From an uncultured Oligoflexia bacterium (GTDB taxonomy: Bacteria; Bdellovibrionota; Bacteriovoracia; Bacteriovoracales; Bacteriovoracaceae), in contig CAJXPQ010000008.1 in the NCBI GenBank assembly GCA_913058265.1, positions 62,001 to 126,000 on the forward strand: 64,000 bases of DNA, read 5' to 3'. The notes beneath the pieces are model-generated. The model was not told the DNA's origin and ran no database searches. It saw only the letters and a list, made by a program, of their open reading frames with translations. The translations under genes and the position numbers were made by a program. Shown here in pieces: positions 41,262 through 50,347 of this stretch; position 1 is the stretch's first letter; each line of letters begins with the position of its first letter.

Positions 41262-43307
41262 TTGCATAAGAATAAAAATAGGTTAGATATAAGTATTATT
41301 GGCATCGGAAGAATATTTCGACTTTACGGCTTCTTTACTCTGCTTATGATGCTATTTAGGACTTTCTTCGTTTTGTATTTCGATGATAAAAATGTATTTC
41401 TTAGTAAGACATTTGACGTCTTTACTGCTTACTATTATGGTTGGTTATATGACAGTATGGTCTTGTCATACTTCATTGTTCCAATTTTTCTCTTATTTCT
41501 TTTTGTTGTGCTCTTTAATAGCACAACACTACTTAATATACTCCAGATCTTTATGCGAATATTATTTGTGATTATCGGAGTATTCATTCCTGTAATATTA
41601 ATATCAGACTATGGCTTTTATTCTTACTTTCAAGACCACATTAACATTCTTTTCTTTGGTGTGTTGGAGGATGATACGACAGCACTAGTGGAAACAATTC
41701 AAAAAAGTTATCCATTAGAAATCCTCATGTTTGGCTTCCTCGTCTATGTTATTGCTCTCTACTTTCTTGCACAAAAATTCTTTATAAAGATTAGAAAGCA
41801 AAAATCTAGGTATAGAAGTAGTGCTGTAAAAGTTCTCTTAAGTTTACTTGGTGTTTTTGTTCTTCTCATGGGGGGAGTCCGAGGTGGATATGGAAAATTT
41901 GTATTAGCTCCAAAATATGCTGATTTTTCGGACGATGCATTTATTAATCAAATTGCATTGAATGGTGTTATTGCTTTAGATAAGGCGATTAAAATAAGAC
42001 TTGAGCGAAACAGCATCGGATTTAATATGGCAAAGTCTATGGGGTACGGAGACGACATCCATCAAGCCTTTAGTGATTACTTAGGAATTGATACAAGTCC
42101 CACGCCTAAAGAGAATTTACTGCGCTTGATTTCTAGGACAACGCCACTTAATGAAAGTTTAAATAAGAGTAAACCAAATGTGGTTGTTATTCTAATGGAA
42201 AGCTTTGGAGCTTCATGGAATAAATATAATAGTGAAACTTTTAATTTTCTAGCCGGTTTGGATCAGCATCTTAGAGAGGATTATTACTTTGAAAATATTA
42301 TCTCTTCCGACAATGGCACTATTGGATCATTACTCGCTCTCGCAACAAATATTCCAAATAGGCCAGGAGCGAGATACTTATCTGAGAGTAAGTACTTGCA
42401 AGTTCCATTAGACAGTAGCTCCCATATTCCTTACAAAAATAAAGGCTATGAGACGAATTTTATTTATGGTGGAAAACTAGGATGGAGAGATATTGGTAAG
42501 TATTTTAAGTATCAAAAATATCATAAACTGATCGGTGAAAACTTGATTCGAACTGAGTTAGAATTAAATGGTAGTCAGGGGACAGAGTGGGGACTATATG
42601 ATGAACACTTTTTTAATTATATTTATAAACAGCTAAGTGAGAGCACAAAACCTCAGTTTTTTCTCGGCCTATCAACATCTAATCACCCTCCTTTTGAAAC
42701 TCCTAAGGAGTATAAGCCGCTTGCTCTTGAGGTTCCATTAGAGCTTAATGAAAGAATATCACGTGAGAAAAATTTATTTATTCAACGTTTTAAAGCTTTT
42801 CAATATGCAAACGCAAAGCTTAGTGAATTTATACAAAAGATTAAAGATTCACCGCTAGGAAAAAACACGATCATTGCGGTCACTGGAGATCATAATTTCT
42901 GGGGGTTCATGAACTATACAAGACAGGAAACTTTTCTTAAGTATACTGTACCTTTCTATCTTTATGTTCCAAAAGAGATTTATGCAGAAGAGGCCGATCT
43001 TAGTAAAATCGGGTCTCATAAAGATATTATGACAACGATATATAATATTTCACTTTCTAATACTGATTATATTAGCTTTGGTGAAGACCTTTTTCAGTCT
43101 GAAGAAACTTTTGCTATTAACGGTTCCATATATGCTAATGAGTCCGGAGTTATTTATAAAGATAAAGACTATACTTGGGATACTATCCCATTAATTAAAA
43201 CTCAAAAATCGGAAGTCCAAAATCTCATTTTAAGAAAACGCTATCGATCAACACTTACAATTGCAGATTTTTTCTTACAAGAGCAATTAAAAAAATCTAG
43301 AGAGTAA
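41262..43307 (+). CDS. LTA synthase-like membrane phosphoglycerol transferase/sulfatase
   Basis: A 681-residue protein starting at TTG after GAGG, with about five N-terminal membrane helices (residues 15-205) and an extracytoplasmic alkaline phosphatase/sulfatase domain. The active-site pattern includes VVVILMESFGASWN, the Thr in SSDNGTIGSLLALATN, and TGDHNFWG. The family includes LtaS, OpgB and EptA-like enzymes that transfer phosphoglycerol or phosphoethanolamine to envelope glycans. For a Gram-negative, an OpgB-like role on periplasmic glucans or lipids is most likely (an inference). Confidence 0.85.
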   Translation: MHKNKNRLDISIIGIGRIFRLYGFFTLLMMLFRTFFVLYFDDKNVFLSKTFDVFTAYYYGWLYDSMVLSYFIVPIFLLFLFVVLFNSTTLLNILQIFMRILFVIIGVFIPVILISDYGFYSYFQDHINILFFGVLEDDTTALVETIQKSYPLEILMFGFLVYVIALYFLAQKFFIKIRKQKSRYRSSAVKVLLSLLGVFVLLMGGVRGGYGKFVLAPKYADFSDDAFINQIALNGVIALDKAIKIRLERNSIGFNMAKSMGYGDDIHQAFSDYLGIDTSPTPKENLLRLISRTTPLNESLNKSKPNVVVILMESFGASWNKYNSETFNFLAGLDQHLREDYYFENIISSDNGTIGSLLALATNIPNRPGARYLSESKYLQVPLDSSSHIPYKNKGYETNFIYGGKLGWRDIGKYFKYQKYHKLIGENLIRTELELNGSQGTEWGLYDEHFFNYIYKQLSESTKPQFFLGLSTSNHPPFETPKEYKPLALEVPLELNERISREKNLFIQRFKAFQYANAKLSEFIQKIKDSPLGKNTIIAVTGDHNFWGFMNYTRQETFLKYTVPFYLYVPKEIYAEEADLSKIGSHKDIMTTIYNISLSNTDYISFGEDLFQSEETFAINGSIYANESGVIYKDKDYTWDTIPLIKTQKSEVQNLILRKRYRSTLTIADFFLQEQLKKSRE

Positions 43308-44280
43308 AAGCTTTTTGCTTAAGATACATATCGGCCATAACGATTTTTGCCATACTTTCTACAACTGGCAGTACTCGCGGAAGAATACACGGATCATGTC
43401 TTCCTTTTTTGGCATTTTCACCAATAGTGGATGGCGCTTTAAATACCAATTGAAGATAGATTTCCTGTCCATTTGATATCCCCCCCTCTATACCTGAAAA
43501 GTTATGAGAGTTATTTGAAATCTCTGAGCCTAGAAGAGTCGCGAATTCTCTACCCCTACCAAACTGAATCCCCATACAACTGCCAATGCTAAGCATAGCA
43601 TGTGAGAGTTTTGCTTTTAGCTTATCAAAGACAGGATCTCCAAGACCAGCAGGGCAGTTTGTAATGGAAAGGTAAACCGAACCACCAATAGACTCACCAT
43701 TTTCTTTTAAGTCTAATAAGAACTTTTCAATTTCCTCATCTCTACCTGGTTGGGCAAAACCAACTGTTGAATTCGAGTTAAGGTTAATCTCGTTTGCTTT
43801 ATACGGACCAACTTCATCGATGAGTGCCTTGAATTTAATTTCAGGAATAATTAGTGATGCAAAGTAGCCCGCGATAACTCTAGCGGCCGTTTCCCGTCCA
43901 CTGGCCCTTCCACCACCGCGGTAATCTCTGACTCCAAACTTTTGCATAGTTGTTTTGTCGGCATGTCCAGGTCTGTAATTATCTTTTAAATTTTTATAGT
44001 CATTACTACGCTGATTTGTATTTTGAATCATAACACTTATAGGAGTTCCTAATGTAGTTGATTCAAAAACTCCTGATAAAATCTGTGCTTGATCGAGTTC
44101 ATTTCTTGAGGTCGAGACTTTTAATCTTCCAGGCCTGCGCTTATCTAATTCACTTTGTAGATCCGCTGGTAAGACTTTTAGTCCACTTGGCATTCCGTCA
44201 ATAACGACACCAATCGCCTCACCATGTGATTCACCAAAAGTTGTTATTGTAAAAAGGTCTCCAAATTGATTTCCGCGCAT
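43297..44280 (-). CDS. aroC: Chorismate synthase
   Basis: The last enzyme of the shikimate pathway, producing chorismate, the substrate of the PabB encoded elsewhere in the window. Family signatures are MRGNQFGDLFTITTFGESHG near the start, GHADKTTMQKFGVRDYRGGGR and SGRETAARVIAGY. The ATG at 44280 fits the family N-terminus; an in-frame GTG at 44331 would add 17 residues and overlap the ABC gene. It sits at the end of a dehydrogenase-MFS-ABC-aroC gene string, an unusual position for aroC. Confidence 0.95.
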   Translation of the reverse strand: MRGNQFGDLFTITTFGESHGEAIGVVIDGMPSGLKVLPADLQSELDKRRPGRLKVSTSRNELDQAQILSGVFESTTLGTPISVMIQNTNQRSNDYKNLKDNYRPGHADKTTMQKFGVRDYRGGGRASGRETAARVIAGYFASLIIPEIKFKALIDEVGPYKANEINLNSNSTVGFAQPGRDEEIEKFLLDLKENGESIGGSVYLSITNCPAGLGDPVFDKLKAKLSHAMLSIGSCMGIQFGRGREFATLLGSEISNNSHNFSGIEGGISNGQEIYLQLVFKAPSTIGENAKKGRHDPCILPRVLPVVESMAKIVMADMYLKQKAFTL

Positions 44281-44320
44281 GAGTATTGATACAAGTAATG
44301 CCGCGCATTGTCTACTTATA

Positions 44321-45352
44321 TTATAGTTCACTTAGGCAATAAATATATGCACTATTTATCGAGAATGGAATTCTCTCTTTCGTAGGAATGTCACTGGATG
44401 AAACACTTATTGTTAGTTCTTGTCCTTGATAGTTTACTACTAATAAAGTTCGCTCACCTTTGAAAATACGCTTTTCAATAGTTGCACTATCTTTTGATTC
44501 AGAGTCGATAACAATATACTCCGGACGAATGATAGCAAGAATATCATTATGCTCTTTTGAGATAAAGTCCTTAGGTCTAGGAACAATATACTCTTTACCT
44601 AAAATACTAATATTAAGCTCATTAGTCGATTCATCCGCAGCTACGACGAGCTTCCCTGGTATTAAGTTTGCTTCAGACAGAAAAGTTGCAGTAAAAGAGT
44701 TCTGTGGTTTGAAGTATAAATCTTGAGGGGGGCCAAACTGTTGAAGTTCACCAAAATTTAATAAGGCCAAATAATCACTATAGGCCAAGGCTTCATCTGT
44801 ATTATGAGTAACCCAAACGACAGTAATTCCTTTTTCTTTGAATATATCAAAAAGCTCTTCTAATAAATTTAAGCGTAGTGTCCTATCAAGATTTGCAAAA
44901 GGTTCATCAAGTAATAGTAAGGTTGGGTTTTTCACTAATGCCATGGCAATAACAACTCTTTGTCTTTGTCCGCCAGATATATTTTTCATCAGAGAATGGA
45001 TTTCGTTTGTAATTTCAAGAAATGCTAGAGTCGTACGAACTTGATTGGAACGCTTTTCAGCATCTTCAATATTTACAATTTCATTTTCTAAAACGTCATA
45101 TACAGATAGTTCTTCATCAAACTTGGGGGTTTGATCTACATAAGCGATAGTTAAGTCACCTTTGTATTCTATAGTTCCAGACTGAGGGGACTCAAGGTTG
45201 GCAAGGCACTTTAGTGTTGTGGTCTTACCTGACCCAGACGGACCAATGAGAGCGAGTACCTTGGCCTGAGGTATATTGAGATTTAGTTTATAGACCCCAT
45301 CTGTCTTTCTTGGGTCATAACGTAAATTTAAATTTTTAATCTGTACTAGCAT
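44321..45352 (-). CDS. ABC transporter ATP-binding protein (PotA/FbpC type)
   Basis: A 343-residue ATPase: Walker A GPSGSGKTT, signature SGGQRQR, Walker B LLLLDEP, H-loop VTHN, and a C-terminal TOBE-like regulatory domain of about 120 residues, as in spermidine, iron or sulfate importers. No permease or substrate-binding gene is adjacent, so it is an orphan or is shared. ATG 45352 is preferred over the in-frame TTG at 45367. It overlaps the MFS gene end by 17 bases. Confidence 0.88.
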   Translation of the reverse strand: MLVQIKNLNLRYDPRKTDGVYKLNLNIPQAKVLALIGPSGSGKTTTLKCLANLESPQSGTIEYKGDLTIAYVDQTPKFDEELSVYDVLENEIVNIEDAEKRSNQVRTTLAFLEITNEIHSLMKNISGGQRQRVVIAMALVKNPTLLLLDEPFANLDRTLRLNLLEELFDIFKEKGITVVWVTHNTDEALAYSDYLALLNFGELQQFGPPQDLYFKPQNSFTATFLSEANLIPGKLVVAADESTNELNISILGKEYIVPRPKDFISKEHNDILAIIRPEYIVIDSESKDSATIEKRIFKGERTLLVVNYQGQELTISVSSSDIPTKERIPFSINSAYIYCLSEL

Positions 45353-46571
45353 TCTGTTTACTTCCAATGTAACGATTCATTTTTAATACAAAATATATTG
45401 CGATTAATCCAATGAAAATTGAGAGATAACCCGAGTAATTAAAATTTTCTAAAGATTCTGATGTTTCTGTGATTATAAGTCCCGCTACCAGAGGGCCTGC
45501 TCCAGAAGCTAGATTCCTTACAGACATTAAGAATCCCATAAAGCTTCCTCTATCCTCGGCATTTGGACATTCAGTGATAAGTTTCATTACGGGTATAAAC
45601 CTAGCGTTTATTAAAACCATGAAACTAGTGGAGATAATAAGAAGTGTTGAGAGGCTAATGTTTTCAATTGTTGTATAGAGGTGAATTGAAATGAAAGAGA
45701 GAAATAAGGTCGGAAAAAATAATCTTAAGGAGCCAAACTTGTCTGTTAAAATCCCGGTAAACTTACTAGCAAAAATAGTAAAAATTCCTCCCACGAGATA
45801 AATAAACTTTAATTCACTTTCTTGTATCCCTACATTCTTAACAGCGTATGGTGCAATAAATGGGAAGAGAAGAAAACCGGAGAACGCCATTAAAAAGATA
45901 CTTATGAAAGCCGATCTATAGTCTTTATTAATAGCTATTTTTATAATCCGTGTAAGGATTTCTCTTGATTTAAGATTAAAGGGGGCCTGTGGGATAAGCG
46001 GAAGAAAATAGATATTAAAAAAGAAAACCACGGTAGCACCAGCACCTATAAAGTGAAAGGCATGACGCCAGCCATAAGTGTCAGCAATCCATAGTCCTGT
46101 TGGTATTCCGAGAACACTGGTCAAAGAGAAGCTGGCCATAACTGTCCCTAGGGCCTTTCCTCTTCTTTCAAAGGGAATGAGCTCAGCGATAATAGCGTAA
46201 ACACATGGAGTAAGAACACCACCGAAAATTCCTGCAATCACTCGAGCACCTAGAAATGATATATAGGTCGGAGCTATAGCACAGATAAAGGTCGCAAGAA
46301 TAAAACCGGCCAAACATGTTAGTAGTAATTTTTTACGATCATACTTATCTGCAAAACTTGAGTACAGAAATGATACGATAGCAGAACTAAAACTATATGA
46401 TGATGCCAGCGCTGCAAATTCAAAGGGACTTATACTAAAGTACCGCATGAGCATAGGGCCCATGGGAAGAATTATGACGAAGTCTAAAATATTAAATATC
46501 TGAACACCGGTAAGCAGAGATATATAGACTTTTTCTTTGAATAGTTGGTCTTTACTTGAGCCCTTTAACAT
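45336..46571 (-). CDS. MFS transporter
   Basis: A 411-residue major facilitator protein with about 12 membrane helices. The motif DKYDRKKLLL after helix 2 matches MFS motif A, and RVIAGIFGGVLTPCVYAII and GIPTGLWIADTYGWRHAFHF resemble drug/arabinose-type exporters (DHA group). It overlaps the upstream aldehyde dehydrogenase by 20 bases, suggesting joint expression; export or uptake of an amino acid derivative is possible. Confidence 0.88.
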   Translation of the reverse strand: MLKGSSKDQLFKEKVYISLLTGVQIFNILDFVIILPMGPMLMRYFSISPFEFAALASSYSFSSAIVSFLYSSFADKYDRKKLLLTCLAGFILATFICAIAPTYISFLGARVIAGIFGGVLTPCVYAIIAELIPFERRGKALGTVMASFSLTSVLGIPTGLWIADTYGWRHAFHFIGAGATVVFFFNIYFLPLIPQAPFNLKSREILTRIIKIAINKDYRSAFISIFLMAFSGFLLFPFIAPYAVKNVGIQESELKFIYLVGGIFTIFASKFTGILTDKFGSLRLFFPTLFLSFISIHLYTTIENISLSTLLIISTSFMVLINARFIPVMKLITECPNAEDRGSFMGFLMSVRNLASGAGPLVAGLIITETSESLENFNYSGYLSIFIGLIAIYFVLKMNRYIGSKQNASTD

Positions 46572-48075
46572 CCTCTAACTTTGAACTATTATCCATAGTT
46601 TCTAAACTGGAGATCATATGTGCTGTATGATCAATCATGCTAACTGCAGCGGGATGAAAATTTCCCGAATTTTTAACACCACCAAAAGGTAGTCTTGAAC
46701 TCGCTCCAACTGTAGAGCGATTTAAATTGATAATACCGGCATCAATATCTTGCAGACATTGATGGTAGATACTTTTATCCTGAGTGAAGATAGATGCGGC
46801 CAAACCATAATCGGAAATATTAGCGATCTCGATAGCTTCTTCTATTTCATCATAAGGAATAAATGTACAATTAGGTCCAAAGATTTCTTCTTGGGTAAAA
46901 GGATTGCTTTTCACAGCTTTTTTTAAAAAGTGAATTGATGGTGATCTATAGTATCCATCGAATGAACCTTTGAAATGAGTGTTTGGCAGGATTATTTCTG
47001 CCCCATTATCCTCACCGAGCTTAAGACTTTGGTCATATTTATCTACCGCTAATTGATCAATTAGTGGCCCCATAAAAGGATCGACTTTAAATTTTGTGGG
47101 GTGATCAATAATAATTTTTTGGGCAGCTTCTTTAAATTTTTGAATAAGCTCTTCTTGTATTGTTCGATGAGCAATAACAACTGAAGTTGATGTACATCTT
47201 TGACCAGCAGACAAAAAACATGCTCTTAAAAGTTCTGGGAGAGCGTGGTTTATATCAGTATCACTGTGCATGATTGAAGAGTTTTTTCCACCAAGCTCTA
47301 GAGCAATTAGTTTTGATACATCAGTTCCCACAGCTTCAAGTATCTTTTTTCCAACAGCATGAGAGCCTGTAAAGAAGATTGCCTTGATTGTAGGGTGTCT
47401 TAGAATATCTTGAGTGGTTTTTACTGTCCCATTTATAAAGTTGATGACCCCTTTAGGAAAACCAGCAGCATGAAAACATTCAATAAGTAATTGCGAAGAA
47501 ACCATCGTTTTCTCTGAAGGTTTAAAGATTATTGTATTTCCAGTCAGTAGCGCTGAGAGAATTTGTCCGTTAGCAAGGTGACATGGAAAATTAAACGGGC
47601 CAATGACAAGAGTTGGACCGATTGGCTTAAAAATAATATGGCCATCAATATCAGGGAGAACACTTTCAATTTTAATATTTCTTACTCTTTCAAGTGAGTC
47701 AGCAATCGTGACATTCACTTTCCCTGCAATCGCAGCAGCTTCCGTTAATGATTCCCAGAGAGGCTTTCCAGTTTCTAGGGCTATTGCATTCGCAATATCT
47801 TCTTTTCTTTTAACTGCTTCTTCTTGAAACCTTTTTAGAAAGTTGATTCTCTCTTCAAGGGGGACTTTTCTCCAAGTCTTATAGCCGTAATTAGCGGATT
47901 CAATGACCTTATCAATATTTTGATAATTAACTTGAGCCTCCCACAAAAGGTGAGATGTATCTCCAGGACATAATTTTTGAATCTGTTCATCAGATTTGGA
48001 AATATCACTTTCGGATATTCCTGAAGGAGAAGAGAATTGAGCGTTAAAATAATCACCGCGTAGTGTTAGCTTCAT
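46552..48075 (-). CDS. Aldehyde dehydrogenase, AstD-like
   Basis: A 507-residue NAD-dependent aldehyde dehydrogenase. GPFNFPCHLANGQILSALL and FKPSEKTMVS match N-succinylglutamate 5-semialdehyde dehydrogenase (AstD). Catalytic features are Glu in ALELGGKN and Cys in SAGQRCTS. AstD carries out the fourth step of the arginine succinyltransferase route; aminoadipate semialdehyde oxidation is an alternative. AstA and an AstC-like aminotransferase lie 4-6 kb away on the same strand. The start overlaps an inverted repeat at its ribosome binding site. Confidence 0.85.
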   Translation of the reverse strand: MKLTLRGDYFNAQFSSPSGISESDISKSDEQIQKLCPGDTSHLLWEAQVNYQNIDKVIESANYGYKTWRKVPLEERINFLKRFQEEAVKRKEDIANAIALETGKPLWESLTEAAAIAGKVNVTIADSLERVRNIKIESVLPDIDGHIIFKPIGPTLVIGPFNFPCHLANGQILSALLTGNTIIFKPSEKTMVSSQLLIECFHAAGFPKGVINFINGTVKTTQDILRHPTIKAIFFTGSHAVGKKILEAVGTDVSKLIALELGGKNSSIMHSDTDINHALPELLRACFLSAGQRCTSTSVVIAHRTIQEELIQKFKEAAQKIIIDHPTKFKVDPFMGPLIDQLAVDKYDQSLKLGEDNGAEIILPNTHFKGSFDGYYRSPSIHFLKKAVKSNPFTQEEIFGPNCTFIPYDEIEEAIEIANISDYGLAASIFTQDKSIYHQCLQDIDAGIINLNRSTVGASSRLPFGGVKNSGNFHPAAVSMIDHTAHMISSLETMDNSSKLEDVKGLK

Positions 48076-48078
48076 ATA

Positions 48079-48099
48079 TGATCCTTTATTTTAGGATCA
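48079..48099. promoter_or_regulatory. Inverted repeat between astD-like and DUF1338 genes
   Basis: A perfect seven-base inverted repeat TGATCCT-N7-AGGATCA lies in the divergent promoter region and includes the Shine-Dalgarno sequence of the dehydrogenase gene. It could be an operator or an mRNA hairpin. Confidence 0.4.
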
Positions 48100-48177
48100 C
48101 TATACAACTTTTGATAGCAATAATCACCCTTATTAGCTTATATTTCTATGCTATAATTTCCATTCTAGGAGAATAAT

Positions 48178-48978
48178 ATGAGTAAGATAAATGATTTGTT
48201 AGGTAGAATGTGGGCGGACTATATTATACTTAATCCCCATGCCCAAAAAATAGTAAATTTGCTAGAGTCAGAGGGAGAAGCGGTATTAAATGACCATATA
48301 GCTCTTAGAACATTTAACGACCCTAGAGTTTCAATCGATATTATTGCGAAGCCGTTTCTTGAGTCTGGCTATGTGGAAGCAGGCGACTACCACTTTGAAG
48401 CAAAAAAATTATATGCAAAACATTTTCAACACGAAGACCCAAAACTACCAAAGGTTTTTATAAGTGAACTCTTATTAGAAAAATTTTCAGACGAGTTTAA
48501 TCAAATCGTTCAGTTAAAACTCAACTATTTATCTGATGAGCAAATTGGTGATTTCACCTTTACAACCAGTGGTAAGTCTTGGGATATTTCTCAAGTTGAG
48601 TATAACAAATTAAAAAATGAGAGTGACTACGGAGCATGGCTTTCTGCAATTGGATATAGGCCTAATCATTTTACTGTCTCTTTAAATGATTTAAAAAAAT
48701 ATTCAGATATACTGACTCTAAATGCATTCCTCAAGAAAAATGATTATAAGCTTAATGATTCAGGTGGAGAGGTTAAGGGGAGTGTTGATGTCTTTTTAGA
48801 GCAATCATCAACTCTTGCTGCCAGTGTCGAAGTACAATTTACTGATGGTGCCTTAAGCATACCCAGTTGTTATTTTGAATTTGCTAAAAGATATATTGAT
48901 GAGTCAGGTAAACTCTATCAAGGATTTGTAGCAAAATCTGCGGATAAAATTTTTGAATCTACAGATAAGTCACAATAA
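48178..48978 (+). CDS. DUF1338 protein, HglS-like 2-oxo acid dioxygenase candidate
   Basis: A 266-residue member of DUF1338, of which HglS converts 2-oxoadipate to D-2-hydroxyglutarate in lysine breakdown. Family motifs include NDHIALRTFN with metal-ligand His and substrate Arg, LYAKHFQHEDPKLPKVFISE, FTVSLNDL, GSVDVFLEQSSTLAA and IPSCYFEFAKRY. It is shorter than Pseudomonas HglS and belongs to the compact branch. It is divergent from the AstD-like dehydrogenase, with which it may share regulation. Substrate assignment is an inference. Confidence 0.82.
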   Translation: MSKINDLLGRMWADYIILNPHAQKIVNLLESEGEAVLNDHIALRTFNDPRVSIDIIAKPFLESGYVEAGDYHFEAKKLYAKHFQHEDPKLPKVFISELLLEKFSDEFNQIVQLKLNYLSDEQIGDFTFTTSGKSWDISQVEYNKLKNESDYGAWLSAIGYRPNHFTVSLNDLKKYSDILTLNAFLKKNDYKLNDSGGEVKGSVDVFLEQSSTLAASVEVQFTDGALSIPSCYFEFAKRYIDESGKLYQGFVAKSADKIFESTDKSQ

Positions 48979-49003
48979 CTAAGCTATAAGCTCATAAAAA
49001 ATT

Positions 49004-49370
49004 TTAGGTGATTTTTGGACTTTCAACTTCTTGCATATCTTCTATGATCTCTTTAACGGTACTTCTGTCGAGAATACAGACCTTTGATCCCGGTAGTATG
49101 CGAACTGTAAATTTTCGAGGGATATTTGCCATTAATTCAGCAATACCAAAAAGAACTCCAGCAAGAACTTTTTGAATGACTCTTCTTAATGAAATGAATC
49201 TCTCCTTCAATTAGAAGGTAGCCTGCATGGGGAATCTGCCCTTCATAAAAAATCTCAGTCGCCGTGTTATAAATTCTTGGCTCATTGAAACCTTGAAGGG
49301 TATCAATATGGAAGCTTGTAATTTCATCAATGTTTAGTCTTGTTTTCATATTATAGATAATACGAGACAT
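49004..49370 (-). pseudogene. Frameshifted cyclic-nucleotide-binding domain protein
   Basis: Two overlapping frames together make one cNMP-binding fold: the first gives EIFYEGQIPHAGYLLIEGEI then HFIKKS, the second resumes KVLAGVLFGIAELMANIP and ends CILDRSTVKEIIED. The switch falls at a run of five T on the plus strand (49169-49173); removing one base joins them exactly. There is no DNA-binding domain. It is probably related to the adjacent Crp/Fnr gene, which also carries a frameshift. Confidence 0.65.
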
Positions 49371-49413
49371 AGGATAATCAGACTCTAAGCTATATCAGAA
49401 AATAAAAGAATAA

Positions 49414-50126
49414 TTAATAGCCAATATTAGCAAAATCAATAAGGCCTTCTTCATCAAGAATATAAATCGCCTTACCTTCTTGAGAAATGAGTCCTTCTTG
49501 TTTTAGTTCAGACATGAAACGAATAAGGTTTTCCGAAGCAGGTCCAATAATTGAAGCCACCTCCTCTCGGGTTCGTTTTATATCTAGGCGAATTCTAGCA
49601 TCTTCTTTTACACCATGAGACTCTTTAAGTAGCAGTAATAATTTGGCCAAACGCTCTCGAACATTTTTTGATAGAATGAAGAGATTCTTTTTTCTGCTGA
49701 TCTAAGATCGTGCCCAAGTTTGGCAATAAGATTACAGGCAACACTAGGCTGCTCTTTAACGAGTTTTAATATATATTTTTTATCAATAAAACAGACCGTA
49801 CATTCTTCAACCGCCGTAGTAGTGGCATTATAGTACTGATCAGTAAATATACTCCTATGGCCCAGAACATCACCAGCAGAGGCGATTCTAACAATTGACT
49901 CTTTTCCATCTTCACCAATTTGTGAGATTTTTATATTTTCAGTAGAGGCACAGTACATGCCGTAGGGTGGGTTCCCTTGAACGAATAAAGTTTGTCCTTT
50001 TTTATATGAATTTACGACTTTGTGGTCACTAACATCATCTAAAGCAAGGTGCTCAAGTTCACAAAAAATTCCATCGTCTTTTGAAGGGCAGTTGTCGCAG
50101 TGAAGTTGGTTACGTCTGCCATTCAT
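49414..50126 (-). pseudogene. Frameshifted Crp/Fnr-family regulator
   Basis: The first frame encodes an effector domain with N-terminal cysteines Cys10, Cys13 and Cys22 (CDNCPSKDDGIFC), suggestive of an Fnr-like iron-sulfur sensor, then SYKKGQTLFVQGNPPYGMY and GDVLGHRSIF. The second frame encodes the winged helix (NVRERLAKLLLLLKES, TREEVASIIGPASENLIRFM). They join if one A is added to the six-A run (plus-strand T run 49664-49669). An intact gene would be an Fnr/Crp regulator possibly controlling the catabolic genes around it. Confidence 0.75.
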
Positions 50127-50347
50127 GGTCGTATCCTTAAAATATTCTTTATTATAAATACATTACTTTATAGTCTCCATAAATAGCATGATCTGAATCA
50201 TATTTAGTATATTTGATTAAATCTATATAGATAAGGTCTTCTGCCGTATGCTGCGATGCCGTGCGATGGGCAATTATAAAATCAGCTAATTTTCCTAATA
50301 ACTTCAAGAATTTAGGTATTAAGGACTTTCTTGTATATAATAATACT

